From: Hymenobacter polaris
Lineage (GTDB): Bacteria > Bacteroidota > Bacteroidia > Cytophagales > Hymenobacteraceae
Length of the DNA stretch: 64,000 bases
Direction: 5' to 3'
Assembly: GCF_012927305.1 (NCBI RefSeq)
Contig: NZ_JABBGH010000001.1
Coordinates: 1,240,001 to 1,304,000 of the forward strand
Position 1 is the first letter of the stretch. The number at the start of each line of letters is the position of its first letter. Positions 1 to 8,334 of this stretch are shown in pieces. Below the pieces are notes generated by a model. The model had not been told where the DNA came from. It did no database searches and worked only from the letters and a program-made list of their open reading frames with translations. The translations under genes and the position numbers were made by a program.

Positions 1-1249
1 GGCAGGTGAGGGCGTAGGCAAACTTCACTTGCAGGGCGTTGAGGTAGGGGTCGCGACGCATTTCGGCGTTGCGCTCGCCCTTTTTGGTGATGTGGGCGTA
101 GTCCTCGCCCACGGCCTGGTAGAGCTTCTCGTTCTGGTCGCGCGGCAGGGCGGGGCTCTCGGTGTGCAGCGTGTCGAGCAGCAGCTTCACTTCCAGCTCG
201 GGCTCGTCGGGGTAATCTACCAGCCGCACCAGGGCCTGGGCGAAGCGGAAGCCGAACACTTCCTCGCGGCGGATAATCTTGCGAATCTGCAAAAAGTCGC
301 CGTTGGCCAGAAAGCCCATTTCTGAGTTTTTAGGCACCCAGAAGTAGTTGTTGCGCACTACCATCAGGTAGTCGCCCCCTTGTATCTCGTCCTCGGCCTC
401 GAACAGCACCTGCCGGATAAGCTGGTTGTACTGGTTGGCGTTGCGGTTCGAACGGCAGATAATAGTGGTGTTTTCGTGCCCGTAGTGGCGGTAGGCCCAG
501 CGCAGGCCGTCCTCCAACTTGTCGCCGCCCATCTTAAAGATGTCCGGGAAGCCCTTGGTGTGCAAGTGAATGGCGGGCTCCTGCTGGCGCAACTCCTCGC
601 GCAACTCGGTGGCATTCACCAAAATACCCGAGGCCTCGGCCTGGCGCATCACCTGGCGCAGCTCCACGCCCTCCACGCGGGCCCGGAAGCGCTCGGCCAG
701 CAGCTGCGGGTCGAGGGCCGGGCTCAGCAGCTGGCCCACCGGCGGCAGCTGGGCCGTATCGCCGATGAGCAGCAGGCGGTTGGTGCTTTTCTCGAACACG
801 TAGCCCATCAAATCGTCCAGCAGCCCGGTTTCGCCAAAGGCTTTTTCGTCCGATATCATCGAGGCCTCGTCCACGATATAGAGCATCTCCTCCACCCGAT
901 TGGGCTGGCGCTGGAAGCTCAGGCGCTCGGAAGGCGCGCCGCTGGTTTGGCGGTAAATCTTCTTGTGGATGGTGCTGGCTGGCACCCCGGCGTAGGCGCT
1001 CATCACCTTGGCGGCGCGGCCGGTGGGCGCCATCAGGGTGTACTTGCGCTGCATGCGGGCCAGCCACTGCACCAGGGCGCTGATGACGGTGGTTTTGCCG
1101 GTGCCCGCGTAGCCGCGCAGCACAAACACCTTGCGCCCTGGCAGCGGGTCGCGCAAGAAGGCGTCGAGCTGCGCAAATAGCTCCGCTTGGTCGCCGGTCG
1201 GCTCAAACGGAAAGTAGTCCCGCACGGACGGGAAGCGGGTTTTTAACAC
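1..1249 (-). CDS. RecD-like ATP-dependent DNA helicase (SF1B), C-terminus outside the window
   Basis: This is a superfamily 1 helicase of the RecD/ExoV-alpha-like AAA type, expected to unwind DNA with ATP in repair or recombination. I translated the reverse strand directly. It shows Walker A GYAGTGKTT near residues 46-54, motif Ia APTGRAAK near 74-81, motif II VDEAS near 120 and motif III GDTAQLPPVG near 152-161. Only about 416 codons are present; the C-terminal helicase motifs lie beyond the window edge. The likely start is a GTG, because an in-frame stop (that of the upstream gene) lies only 3 nt before it and the next in-frame ATG would remove the Walker A region. The close spacing suggests an operon with the small gene and thioesterase upstream. 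It is a stand-alone RecD-like helicase; no recB or recC partners are visible. Confidence 0.88.
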   Translation of the reverse strand, partial: MLKTRFPSVRDYFPFEPTGDQAELFAQLDAFLRDPLPGRKVFVLRGYAGTGKTTVISALVQWLARMQRKYTLMAPTGRAAKVMSAYAGVPASTIHKKIYRQTSGAPSERLSFQRQPNRVEEMLYIVDEASMISDEKAFGETGLLDDLMGYVFEKSTNRLLLIGDTAQLPPVGQLLSPALDPQLLAERFRARVEGVELRQVMRQAEASGILVNATELREELRQQEPAIHLHTKGFPDIFKMGGDKLEDGLRWAYRHYGHENTTIICRSNRNANQYNQLIRQVLFEAEDEIQGGDYLMVVRNNYFWVPKNSEMGFLANGDFLQIRKIIRREEVFGFRFAQALVRLVDYPDEPELEVKLLLDTLHTESPALPRDQNEKLYQAVGEDYAHITKKGERNAEMRRDPYLNALQVKFAYALTC

Positions 1250-1252
1250 GGA

Positions 1253-1495
1253 TTATCTTCGGTTGTATTCTTCTAATACGGGCTTAGCCTGGTAGTGAGC
1301 GCAAACCCTTTCCAGTTCCCGCTCAAATTGCGTAGTCATATCGCGCTGCCAATCCAGGATATAGCTCATTAAGCCATCTAGCTCATCAAAGTACGCGAAA
1401 AGTGTTTGCGTAGGAGAGCCTTCTACTGCCAGCCAACACCTCTGGTGCAACAAGCGATGCATAGCGTGAAGGGCTTTGTGCTCGTGAACAACCAT
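1253..1495 (-). CDS. Small conserved-type hypothetical protein, 80 aa
   Basis: I do not recognise a family. The product is soluble, about 80 residues, rich in His, Leu and Glu, with no signal peptide or membrane segment and a predicted helical middle (an FAYFDELDGLMSYIL-type stretch). It lies between the thioesterase stop (9 nt upstream) and the GTG start of the helicase (3 nt downstream), all on the same strand, so it is probably translated as part of that three-gene operon. The tight spacing is the main evidence that it is real. It could also be an artefact, with the helicase translated from further upstream, but the in-frame stop shared with the helicase frame argues against that. Confidence 0.5.
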   Translation of the reverse strand: MVVHEHKALHAMHRLLHQRCWLAVEGSPTQTLFAYFDELDGLMSYILDWQRDMTTQFERELERVCAHYQAKPVLEEYNRR

Positions 1496-1504
1496 CCCGG
1501 TAAA

Positions 1505-1942
1505 TCAATTCGCCGGTGGGGCCTCCACTACGGCCATGGTAGCGGTGGCCTTGGCGATGAGCACCTCGTCGCACCACACCTCAGCCTCGCAGAAATGCAG
1601 ACGGCGGCCGGCCTTGAGCACCCAGCCCACGGCCCGCAGCTGCGAGCCAATACCGGGATTTAAGTAGCTTACTTTCAATTCTACCGTCACCACGGGCGCC
1701 TGTACCAGGGCCACGCTGGCGAAGCCGGCCGCCAAGTCGGCCAGGGTAGCGATGAGGCCGCCGTGGGCGTAGCCCATTTGCTGCTGGTGCTGGGGCCCTA
1801 GGGGCAGGGTGGCTTCCACCCGGCCCGGCTCGATGCGGGTGAGGTCGGCCCCGATGAGGTGCATAAAGCCTTGGCGGGTAAGCCGTTCGCGAATACGGGC
1901 TTCGAGCTGGGCGTGGGTTTCGGCGGGCTGGTCGGTTGGCAT
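1505..1942 (-). CDS. PaaI-family hotdog-fold thioesterase
   Basis: A predicted acyl-CoA thioesterase of the PaaI/YbdB hotdog group, 145 residues from the ATG chosen here. The family motif is clear: GYAHGGLIATLAD in the first half forms the central hotdog helix with its HGG active-site loop, and VTVELKVSYLNPG follows as a core strand. A TTG three codons upstream is in frame. However, a TATCTTTG promoter element covers that TTG, so the ATG is the better start and would leave the mRNA almost without a leader. It is first in a probable operon with the small gene and helicase. The substrate cannot be told from the sequence. Confidence 0.85.
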   Translation of the reverse strand: MPTDQPAETHAQLEARIRERLTRQGFMHLIGADLTRIEPGRVEATLPLGPQHQQQMGYAHGGLIATLADLAAGFASVALVQAPVVTVELKVSYLNPGIGSQLRAVGWVLKAGRRLHFCEAEVWCDEVLIAKATATMAVVEAPPAN

Positions 1943-1948
1943 AGGGCT

Positions 1949-1956
1949 CAAAGATA
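1949..1956 (-). promoter_or_regulatory. Bacteroidota -7 element TATCTTTG before the thioesterase
   Basis: Matches the TAnnTTTG -7 consensus. It ends only 7 nt before the thioesterase ATG, so transcription would begin at or next to the start codon. No clear -33 element was found. Confidence 0.5.
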
Positions 1957-1998
1957 TTGGCTGTACCTTACGGCCACCTTTTTCTACTGCCCTAGGCC

Positions 1999-2622
1999 AT
2001 GGACCATCTTTCTACCTATCAGCTTGTAATGGCCGGGGCGCTGGGCCTGGGCTTGGCGGCCAGCAGCGGCTTTCGGGTGTTTGTGCCGCTGCTGGCCGCC
2101 GGGGTGGCGCACCGGGTGGGCTGGCTGCCCCCAGCGCCGGGCTTTGCTTGGCTGGGCAGCACGCCGGCCCTGCTGACGCTGGCCGCCGCCACCCTGCTCG
2201 AGCTGCTGGGCTACTACCTGCCGCTGCTCGACCACCTGCTCGACGCGCTGGCTACCCCGGCGGCTCTGGCAGGCGGGGCGCTACTCATGGCCTCGTCGCT
2301 GCCGCAGCTCGACCCCACCACGCGCTGGGTGCTGAGCGTAGTGGTGGGCGGCGGGGCGGCCGGCCTGGTGCAGGGCAGCACCGTGCTGCTGCGGGCGGGC
2401 ACCACGGCCACCACCGGCGGGCTGGCCAACCCCCTTTTCGCCACGCTCGAAAACGGGCTGGCGGTGGGTGGCACCGCGTTGGCCCTGCTGCTGCCGCTGG
2501 TGGCCGCCGCCCTGGCCCTCGGGCTGCTCCTGTTCATGGGCAGCCGCTGGCGGCGCTGGCAGCGGCGCCGGGTGGCCGCCCGGCAGGCCGCGCGGGTACC
2601 CATCCCGCCGGGCTTTGCGTAA
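1999..2622 (+). CDS. DUF4126 membrane protein
   Basis: A 207-residue integral membrane protein of the DUF4126 family, function unknown. It begins with a hydrophobic segment (about residues 8-34), followed by further hydrophobic stretches near 50-75, 85-102, 110-128 and 150-180, and ends in a basic tail with several Arg residues (WRRWQRRR). The AASSGFRVFVPLL motif at the N-terminus and the LENG motif before the last helix are typical of the family. It is transcribed divergently from the thioesterase and is followed 32 nt later by a NUDIX gene on the same strand. Confidence 0.8.
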   Translation: MDHLSTYQLVMAGALGLGLAASSGFRVFVPLLAAGVAHRVGWLPPAPGFAWLGSTPALLTLAAATLLELLGYYLPLLDHLLDALATPAALAGGALLMASSLPQLDPTTRWVLSVVVGGGAAGLVQGSTVLLRAGTTATTGGLANPLFATLENGLAVGGTALALLLPLVAAALALGLLLFMGSRWRRWQRRRVAARQAARVPIPPGFA

Positions 2623-2654
2623 GCAAGGGCACTAGTCCCTTTCCACTCGCCCCG

Positions 2655-3164
2655 ATGTCCACCGATTCCGATTCTTTAAGCAGTGCCTTATTAACGCCTT
2701 ACCAGGGGCAAGTGCGGGTGCGAGTGGGCGGCCTGCTGGTGCGCGACGGCGCCATTCTGCTGGCCGCCCACCGCGGGCTGCTGCCCGGCGATGCTCCCTT
2801 TTGGTCGCCGCCGGGCGGGGGCTGGGTGTTTGGCGAAGGCCTGAAGGACGCCTTGCGCCGCGAGTTTGCCGAAGAAACCGGCCTGGCCGTGCACGTAGGG
2901 CGGCAACTGCACCTGCACGAGTTTCGCGAGCGCAACCTGCAGGCGCTGGAGATTTTCTTTGCGGTGACTGCCACTGACCCCACCGCCACCCCGCGCTTAG
3001 GCCACGACCCCGAGCACGGCACCGGCCCGCAGTTGCTAGTTGAACTGGCCTGGCTGACGCCCCGGCAGCTGCTGCAACTACCGCTGGCGCAGGTGCACCC
3101 CGTGCTGCGCGGCCTGCTCAGCCCCGACGACATCTTTGTGCCGCAGGTGCTGCTGGGGGCCTAG
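2655..3164 (+). CDS. NUDIX hydrolase
   Basis: A 169-residue NUDIX phosphohydrolase. The complete NUDIX box is present: GGGWVFGE, seven residues, then REFAEETGL, which matches Gx5Ex7REUxEExGU near residues 55-78. Such enzymes hydrolyse nucleoside diphosphate derivatives with Mg2+; the substrate is not predictable here. The open frame runs much further upstream, but the part before this ATG is only a shadow of DUF4126 in another frame. The ATG follows the DUF4126 stop by 32 nt, so co-transcription is likely. The stop codon TAG lies inside a CCTAGG palindrome. Confidence 0.88.
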   Translation: MSTDSDSLSSALLTPYQGQVRVRVGGLLVRDGAILLAAHRGLLPGDAPFWSPPGGGWVFGEGLKDALRREFAEETGLAVHVGRQLHLHEFRERNLQALEIFFAVTATDPTATPRLGHDPEHGTGPQLLVELAWLTPRQLLQLPLAQVHPVLRGLLSPDDIFVPQVLLGA

Positions 3165-3193
3165 GGCCGGGGGCGGCCTTGGGGGTTACGCCC

Positions 3194-3201
3194 TACTTTT
3201 G
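3194..3201 (+). promoter_or_regulatory. -7 element TACTTTTG before the DUF3822 gene
   Basis: Matches TAnnTTTG and ends 5 nt before a GTG in the DUF3822 frame. It supports the GTG start over the upstream in-frame start and suggests a leaderless or nearly leaderless transcript. Confidence 0.4.
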
Positions 3202-3205
3202 CCGC

Positions 3206-4093
3206 GTGACTGCCCCTGCGCCTCCCCTTCTTGCTGCCCCCATTCCTGAACTCGTGCGCCTGCGCGACGAGGCCTTCGACCTGGCCAACCCCACGGCCTA
3301 CCACCTCTACGCCCTGGCCGCGCCGGGCCGCCTACGCGTGGCCGTGCTCGACGCCGCCCGCCACAAGGTAGTGGCCCTCGACGACCAGCCCCTGAGCCAC
3401 CCGGCCGACCTGCCGGTCCTGGCCGCCACCCACGAGTTGCTGGGCCGGCCGGGCTGGGCCCGCGTGCGGCTGGGCCTGGGCACCCGCGCCTTCACGCTGC
3501 TGCCCGCGCCCCTGTTTCGGCTGGGCGACGAGGCAGCCTACCTGGCGCCCCACCACACCCTAGGCCCCACCGAGGTGGCCCTGGCCTGCCCCCTGCCCCA
3601 GGCCGCGCCCGCTACCGATGTAGTGGCCCTGTTTGCGGCCGATGCGGGCCTGGCCCAGTGGCTGCACGACACCTTCGGGCCCGCCGCGCGCCTGCTGCCC
3701 CAGCCGGCGGCCCTGCTGGCCGGCTGGCTGCAGCAGCGCGGGCCGGCCGCGCCCGCGCGCCAGCTCTACCTCAGCCTGGCCGACCAGGAGCTGACGGCCC
3801 TGGTGCTGGGCAGCCGGCTGGAGTTCTGCAACGTCTTCGCCGTCAGCACTCCCGAGGACGTGGTGTACTTCACCATCCTGGTGATGCAGCAGCTGGGGCT
3901 GAGCCCCGACCAGGACCCGGTGACCATTTGGGGCGAGCTGACCGGCGACTCGGCCGTGTTTACCCTGCTGAGCACCTACGTGCGCCACCTGCGCCTCGGG
4001 GCCCGCCCCTTTGGCTTGCACTATACCTACCGCCTCAACGACGTGCCCGCGCACCGCCACTTCGACTTGTTCAGCCTGGCCCTGGCTGATTAG
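3206..4093 (+). CDS. DUF3822 family protein
   Basis: A 295-residue DUF3822 protein, a Bacteroidota-specific family with an actin/Hsp70-like (ASKHA) fold appearance and no assigned role. The sequence is soluble, with LYLSLADQELTALVL and LEFCNVFAVSTPEDVVYFTILVM-type segments (about residues 185-230) typical of the family's second half. In many Bacteroidota this gene lies next to coaD (and often rsmD), as here, where coaD follows 20 nt later. I chose GTG rather than the ORF start nine codons upstream because a promoter-like TACTTTTG lies between them. Its link to coenzyme A synthesis is contextual only. Confidence 0.78.
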   Translation: MTAPAPPLLAAPIPELVRLRDEAFDLANPTAYHLYALAAPGRLRVAVLDAARHKVVALDDQPLSHPADLPVLAATHELLGRPGWARVRLGLGTRAFTLLPAPLFRLGDEAAYLAPHHTLGPTEVALACPLPQAAPATDVVALFAADAGLAQWLHDTFGPAARLLPQPAALLAGWLQQRGPAAPARQLYLSLADQELTALVLGSRLEFCNVFAVSTPEDVVYFTILVMQQLGLSPDQDPVTIWGELTGDSAVFTLLSTYVRHLRLGARPFGLHYTYRLNDVPAHRHFDLFSLALAD

Positions 4094-4113
4094 CAGTTAC
4101 TAACCGCCTCCCC

Positions 4114-4584
4114 ATGCCGCGCATTGCCCTTTTTCCTGGCTCCTTCGACCCCTTCACCACCGGGCACCTCGACTTGGTGCGGCGCGGCGTCGGGCTGTTC
4201 GACAAGCTCATCGTGGCCATTGGCCACAACAGCAGCAAGCAGCGCTACCTGCCCCTCGACTGGATGCAGGACCAGATAGCCCAGCTCTTTGCCGATGATG
4301 CGCGCGTGGCGGTGCTGCCCTACCAGGGCCTCACCACCGAATTTGCCCGCCAGCAGGGGGCTCGCTTTTTGCTGCGCGGCCTGCGCAATACCCTCGACTT
4401 TGAGTATGAGAATGCCATTGCCCAGGGCAACCGGCACCTCTATCCCGAGCTGGAAACGGTATTCTTGTCCCCTACCCCGGCCCTGGCGGCCGTGAGCAGC
4501 ACCATCATCCGCGACATTCACCGCTTCGGGGGCGACGTGGGTGCGCTGGTACCCTTTGCGCTGCCGCCCGCCTCTGGGGCCTAG
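4114..4584 (+). CDS. coaD: Phosphopantetheine adenylyltransferase (CoaD)
   Basis: Catalyses ATP plus 4'-phosphopantetheine to dephospho-CoA, the fourth step of CoA synthesis, in the cytoplasm as a hexamer. The 156-residue length is normal. The nucleotidyltransferase signature is intact: PGSFDPFTTGHLDL near residues 8-21 with the T/HxGH-type motif, then FLLRGLRN near 86-93 (phosphopantetheine pocket) and SSTIIRD near 128-134 (ISSTxxR motif). It follows the DUF3822 gene by 20 nt and ends at a strong terminator shared with the convergent DUF4199 gene. The TAG stop sits in a CCTAGG palindrome. Confidence 0.97.
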   Translation: MPRIALFPGSFDPFTTGHLDLVRRGVGLFDKLIVAIGHNSSKQRYLPLDWMQDQIAQLFADDARVAVLPYQGLTTEFARQQGARFLLRGLRNTLDFEYENAIAQGNRHLYPELETVFLSPTPALAAVSSTIIRDIHRFGGDVGALVPFALPPASGA

Positions 4585-4598
4585 GATAGTACGCAACA

Positions 4599-4636
4599 AA
4601 AAGCCGGCCCCATGCGTGGTAGAGCCGGCTTTGCTT
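4599..4636. terminator. Bidirectional terminator between coaD and the DUF4199 gene
   Basis: A 9-bp inverted repeat (AAAGCCGGC and GCCGGCTTT) with A- and T-rich flanks lies between two convergent genes, so it can stop transcription from both sides. Confidence 0.75.
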
Positions 4637-4652
4637 TAAGTTGGGGCCTAGG

Positions 4653-5159
4653 TTAGATGCGCTCGTTCATGTTCAGCGGGTCGATAGGGTCAGCCTTGTA
4701 GAATTGCATGGCCGTGAGCGCCGTCATCACGCCCGACATAGAACCCATCAGAATAATAGCCAGGAAGCCAATAATGGACGACATTTCGAAGCCAAACACG
4801 TTCTGCACCTGCGTTAGGTCCAACTTGCTAGGCACTATAGCATCGAGTATCAGAAAGCAGAAAGCCAGAATAACTGAGGCCACTATGGACGTTATAATGC
4901 CGGTGCCGTAGCCACCAAAATAAGGCATTTTTTCGCCGCGCACCATGCGGAAGTTGCGGATGGCCAGTACCGAGCCTAGCACGAGGATGAGCACATCGAG
5001 GGAACCAGCCGTAATATTCTGAAAGAAGCCCGCCACCACAGCAATAATGGTGTAGGCTACGAGTACGGCCCCGGTGTAGAGGCCGAAGCGGACGCCGTTT
5101 CTTTCGGGGGTGAGCACTGGCTCATTGGCAGCAGCAGTAGTAGTAGAAGGGGTAGCCAT
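4653..5159 (-). CDS. DUF4199 membrane protein
   Basis: A 168-residue membrane protein of the DUF4199 family, common in Bacteroidota and of unknown function. Four hydrophobic helices are visible: near residues 28-48, 55-70, 83-107 and 125-150. The family's central loop, FRMVRGEKMPYFGGYGTG, joins helices two and three. The start chosen is the ATG giving MATPSTTT. The longer reading adds 20 residues of arginine- and cysteine-containing sequence with no family support. Confidence 0.82.
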   Translation of the reverse strand: MATPSTTTAAANEPVLTPERNGVRFGLYTGAVLVAYTIIAVVAGFFQNITAGSLDVLILVLGSVLAIRNFRMVRGEKMPYFGGYGTGIITSIVASVILAFCFLILDAIVPSKLDLTQVQNVFGFEMSSIIGFLAIILMGSMSGVMTALTAMQFYKADPIDPLNMNERI

Positions 5160-5337
5160 GTGAATAGGGGCTGAGGCGAGAGCGGACAAGGGAAATGAAA
5201 AGCAGGCTGGCCGCCGCAAGCCAACCTAGGCCGATATACTGGTTTTAGCCGCTTCGCGTTGCACTGCCAAACGCTGCTTTACGGGGCACGAAATAGCAAC
5301 CAGGGCTGTTTAGCAGAAGTATAGCTGGGCGCGAGCG

Positions 5338-5345
5338 TATTTTTG
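5338..5345 (+). promoter_or_regulatory. -7 element TATTTTTG before the ABC-F gene
   Basis: Matches TAnnTTTG and lies 36 nt upstream of the ATG of the ABC-F ATPase, a normal leader length. Confidence 0.5.
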
Positions 5346-5380
5346 CGCCTGAATAACTGGCTTTTTTTCCTCTGGTATAG

Positions 5381-7012
5381 ATGATTTCCACGACCAACGT
5401 GAGCTTGCGCTACGGCAAGCGGGTTTTGTTTGAAGACGTAACGGTGAAGTTTCTGCCCGGCAACGTGTACGGCCTGATTGGGGCCAACGGGGCGGGCAAA
5501 TCCACTTTTTTGAAAATACTCTCGGGCGAGATTGAGCCCAACACCGGCTCGGTGGAGTTGCCCGTGGGCCAGCGCCTGGCGGTGCTCAAGCAAAACCAGT
5601 TTGCCTACGACGACCAGCAGGTGCTGGCCACTGTGATTCAGGGCCACCAGCAGCTGGCGGCCGTGATGAAGGAGAAGGATGAGCTGTACGCCAAGTACGA
5701 CCTGGGCACCGCCACCGACGCCGACGGCGAGCGCCTAGGGGTGCTGGAGGGCGAGTTTGCCGACATGAGCGGCTGGGACGCCGAGTACCAGGCGGCCGAG
5801 CTGCTGAGCGGCCTGGGCATCACCGAGGACAAGCACCAGAGCCTGATGAGCGACCTGGGCGCCAGCGAGAAGGTGCGCGTGCTGCTGGCCCAGGCCCTGT
5901 TTGGCAATCCCGACGTGCTGCTGCTCGACGAGCCCACCAACAACCTCGACGCCGAGAGCGTGCTCTGGCTGGAGAACTTCCTGGACAGCTTCGAGAATAC
6001 GGTGATTGTGGTGAGCCACGACCGGCACTTCCTGGATGCCGTGTGCAACTACATGGCCGACCTGGACTTCTCGAAAATCACGATGTACCCCGGCAACTAT
6101 TCGTTTTGGTACGAGAGCAGCCAGCTGGCTTTGCGCCAGCGCCAGGAGGTGAACAAGAAAACCGAGGACAAGCGCAAGGAGCTGGAAGAGTTTGTGCGCC
6201 GCTTCTCGGCCAACGCTAGCAAGAGCAAGCAGGCCACCAGCCGCCAGAAGCTGCTGCAAAAGCTGACGCTGGAGGAGATTAAGCCTTCGTCGCGCCGCTA
6301 TCCCTACATTGCCTTCAAGCCCGAGCGTGAGGCCGGCAACCAACTGCTGAGCGTGGAAAACGTGAGCAAGAAGGTGGACGGCCAGTTCGTGCTCAAGAAC
6401 GTATCGTTCAGCCTCGACAAGGGCGATAAGGTGGCCATCGTGGGCCGCGACGACCGCGCCGCCTCGCTGCTGTTCGACATCCTGTTTGGCGAAACCAAGC
6501 CCGACACTGGCGACTACAAGTGGGGCACCACCATCACGCCCAGCTACTTCCCCAAGGAAAACTCGGCTTACTTCCAGGCCGACAACATGAACCTGGTGGA
6601 CTGGCTGCGCCAGTACTCGGTAGAAAAGGACGAGAGCTTCGTGCGCGGCTGGCTGGGCCGCATGCTGTTTTCGGGCGAGGAAAGCCAGAAGAAGCCCAAC
6701 GTGCTGAGCGGCGGCGAAAAAGTGCGCTGCATGCTGAGCAAGATGATGCTGGAAAGCGGTAACGTGCTAGTGCTCGACGACCCCACCAACCACCTGGACC
6801 TGGAAAGTATTCAGGCCCTCAACAACGGCCTCAAGGACTTTACGGGCTCACTCATCTTCGCCTCGCACGACTTGCAGTTCATCGAAACGGTGGCTAACCG
6901 CATCATCGAGTTGACGCCCGACGGCATCATCGACCGGCGCATGAACTACGAGGAGTACCTGGCCGACGAGAACCTGAAGGCCCAGCGCCAGAAGATGTAC
7001 CAGCTGGCCTAG
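5381..7012 (+). CDS. ABC-F family ATPase (YbiT-like) with a degenerate second site
   Basis: A soluble twin-cassette ABC-F protein of 543 residues, most like the E. coli YbiT group, which act on ribosomes rather than in transport. Cassette 1 has Walker A GANGAGKST (about 34-42) and Walker B DVLLLDEPTNNLD (about 179-191), with a non-canonical signature (LGASEKVRVLLAQAL). A charged linker follows, with SANASKSKQATSR near 275-290. Cassette 2 is unusual. Where Walker A is expected (about 353-362) the sequence reads VGRDDRAASL, lacking the P-loop GKS/T. Its signature LSGGEKVR is canonical, but Walker B reads LVLDDPTNHLD, with Asp in place of the catalytic Glu. So only one composite site looks fully equipped. 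The gene stands alone and ends at a strong terminator. Confidence 0.93.
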   Translation: MISTTNVSLRYGKRVLFEDVTVKFLPGNVYGLIGANGAGKSTFLKILSGEIEPNTGSVELPVGQRLAVLKQNQFAYDDQQVLATVIQGHQQLAAVMKEKDELYAKYDLGTATDADGERLGVLEGEFADMSGWDAEYQAAELLSGLGITEDKHQSLMSDLGASEKVRVLLAQALFGNPDVLLLDEPTNNLDAESVLWLENFLDSFENTVIVVSHDRHFLDAVCNYMADLDFSKITMYPGNYSFWYESSQLALRQRQEVNKKTEDKRKELEEFVRRFSANASKSKQATSRQKLLQKLTLEEIKPSSRRYPYIAFKPEREAGNQLLSVENVSKKVDGQFVLKNVSFSLDKGDKVAIVGRDDRAASLLFDILFGETKPDTGDYKWGTTITPSYFPKENSAYFQADNMNLVDWLRQYSVEKDESFVRGWLGRMLFSGEESQKKPNVLSGGEKVRCMLSKMMLESGNVLVLDDPTNHLDLESIQALNNGLKDFTGSLIFASHDLQFIETVANRIIELTPDGIIDRRMNYEEYLADENLKAQRQKMYQLA

Positions 7013-7049
7013 GGCCCCATGGCACGCGAAAACCGACGGGTATTCGTTG

Positions 7050-7082
7050 AAAAAATCTCCCTGCCGGCAGGGAGATTTTTTT
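7050..7082 (+). terminator. Rho-independent terminator after the ABC-F gene
   Basis: Near-perfect hairpin AAATCTCCCTGCC / GGCAGGGAGATTT followed by a T run, 38 nt after the stop codon. Confidence 0.85.
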
Positions 7083-7216
7083 ACGTCCCGGCGTTAGGTA
7101 GCCGCCACCAGATTTGGTCGGCACCGCCAGCTATTTTGCCGATTTTCGCCGGCCGCTTCACCTCCTCTTTTCCCCCCAGCCCTACCTTGGTTACGAATCC
7201 TTTGAATCCGCTCTTT

Positions 7217-8053
7217 ATGCGCTATCTGTTGCTGCTGGCCCTAGGCGGGGCCGCGCTGCTGGCCCCTGGCCTGGCCCAGGCCCAGGAAAAACCCGTGCTC
7301 AACACGGCCCCCACGGTGCCCCAGCCCACCCCGGTGGCGCCGGCGCCCACGCGGCCCGCCCCGGCCGCCGCCGACACCTCCAACGTGGCCCCTACCATTC
7401 CGGTGTATACGCCGGGGCAGGCGCCCGCCCCCGCCGCTACGCCTGCGCCGGCCGCCCCCGCGGGTGCCCTGCCGGCGCCCACCTACGGCAGCCCCTCGGG
7501 CTTCGACCTGCCCGAGCGCGAGCGCAAGCGCCAGGCCCTGCAGCAGCACGCCGAGCAGTACACCAAAACCTTTGTGTACACGGGCTTAGGCCTGGGCTAC
7601 AGCAGCTACTACGGCGTCAGCCAGTTCAGCTTTAGCATCTCGCCCGCCATTGGCTACCGCGTCAATGACAAGTTCTCGATTGGGCCGGGCATCAGCTATG
7701 CCTACAATAACTACGGCTTCCCGACCTCGCTCAACACGACCCAGCACATCAGCGCCAGCAACTTCGGGGTGAAGGTCTTTGCCCAATACATGGTGTATAA
7801 GCAGTTCTTCGTGCACGCCGAGTACGAGTCGACCCGTGCCGAACTGCTGGCCCAGGATATTAATGGCAACCTGACGGGTGGCACCATAGCCCGGCAGGTG
7901 CAAACGCCGCTACTGGGTGCGGGCTACCGCTCGCAAATCAGCAACCGGGCGGCGGCGGATATTTTGCTGCTGTATAATTTTCAGGACGACTACAACAGCA
8001 TTTATCCGAATCCCGTCATCCGGTTTAATTTCCTGTTCAATATCGGCCGCTAA
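7217..8053 (+). CDS. Outer-membrane beta-barrel protein with proline-rich N-terminal linker
   Basis: A 278-residue exported protein. It starts with a clear signal peptide (MRYLLLLALGGAALLAPG, cleavage after AQAQ). Residues 25-100 form a low-complexity linker of Pro, Ala and Thr, and the rest is an OmpW/OmpA-like barrel with alternating aromatic strands such as YTGLGLGYSSYYGVSQFSF and a terminal strand ending in FNFLFNIGR. The final aromatic-rich strand fits an outer-membrane barrel. The longer upstream reading passes through the preceding terminator and is rejected. It is followed by a strong terminator. No specific family name can be given. Confidence 0.8.
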   Translation: MRYLLLLALGGAALLAPGLAQAQEKPVLNTAPTVPQPTPVAPAPTRPAPAAADTSNVAPTIPVYTPGQAPAPAATPAPAAPAGALPAPTYGSPSGFDLPERERKRQALQQHAEQYTKTFVYTGLGLGYSSYYGVSQFSFSISPAIGYRVNDKFSIGPGISYAYNNYGFPTSLNTTQHISASNFGVKVFAQYMVYKQFFVHAEYESTRAELLAQDINGNLTGGTIARQVQTPLLGAGYRSQISNRAAADILLLYNFQDDYNSIYPNPVIRFNFLFNIGR

Positions 8054-8074
8054 GTTGTCTTGACTGGGCAAAAT

Positions 8075-8111
8075 AAAAAAACCTCGCTGCCTAGGGCAGC
8101 GAGGTTTTTTT
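8075..8111. terminator. Strong terminator built on a CCTAGG centre
   Basis: Perfect hairpin AAAACCTCGCTGC / GCAGCGAGGTTTT whose centre contains CCTAGG, with an A run on one side and a T run on the other. It serves the barrel gene and the convergent small membrane-protein gene. Confidence 0.85.
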
Positions 8112-8163
8112 GGCGGTATGCTAGCCGGCCCAACCACAAAGTAGCTGGGCCAGCGGCAGTTAC

Positions 8164-8334
8164 TTATACGGCTCGGTTGCCGCTGATAACGCGCAGCAGA
8201 ATAGCCACAATGGCAATAACTAGCAGAATATGAATGAGGTTGCTGCCGGCCAAGCCAGCGCCCAATACGCCGAAGAAACCCAGGGCCCAGATGAGAATGA
8301 GAACCACAGCGATGATATACAACAGATTGCCCAT
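8164..8334 (-). CDS. Small two-helix membrane protein, lmo0937/DUF5670 type
   Basis: A 56-residue membrane protein found by translating the reverse strand. It begins MGNLLYIIAVVLILIWALG, then has a glycine-rich turn GVLGAGLAGSNLIH, a second helix ILLVIAIVAILL and a short basic tail RVISGNRAV. This two-helix layout with a central Gly-rich loop is that of the lmo0937 family, widespread in Bacteroidota and often stress-related; the function is unknown. It is convergent with the barrel gene across a shared terminator. Confidence 0.78.
   Translation of the reverse strand: MGNLLYIIAVVLILIWALGFFGVLGAGLAGSNLIHILLVIAIVAILLRVISGNRAV

Noticed and set aside
380..1180. Long forward-strand open frame over the helicase gene
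   Set aside because: The reverse strand encodes a helicase with all expected motifs. The forward frame gives a His/Leu/Gly-rich translation typical of antisense shadows in GC-rich DNA.
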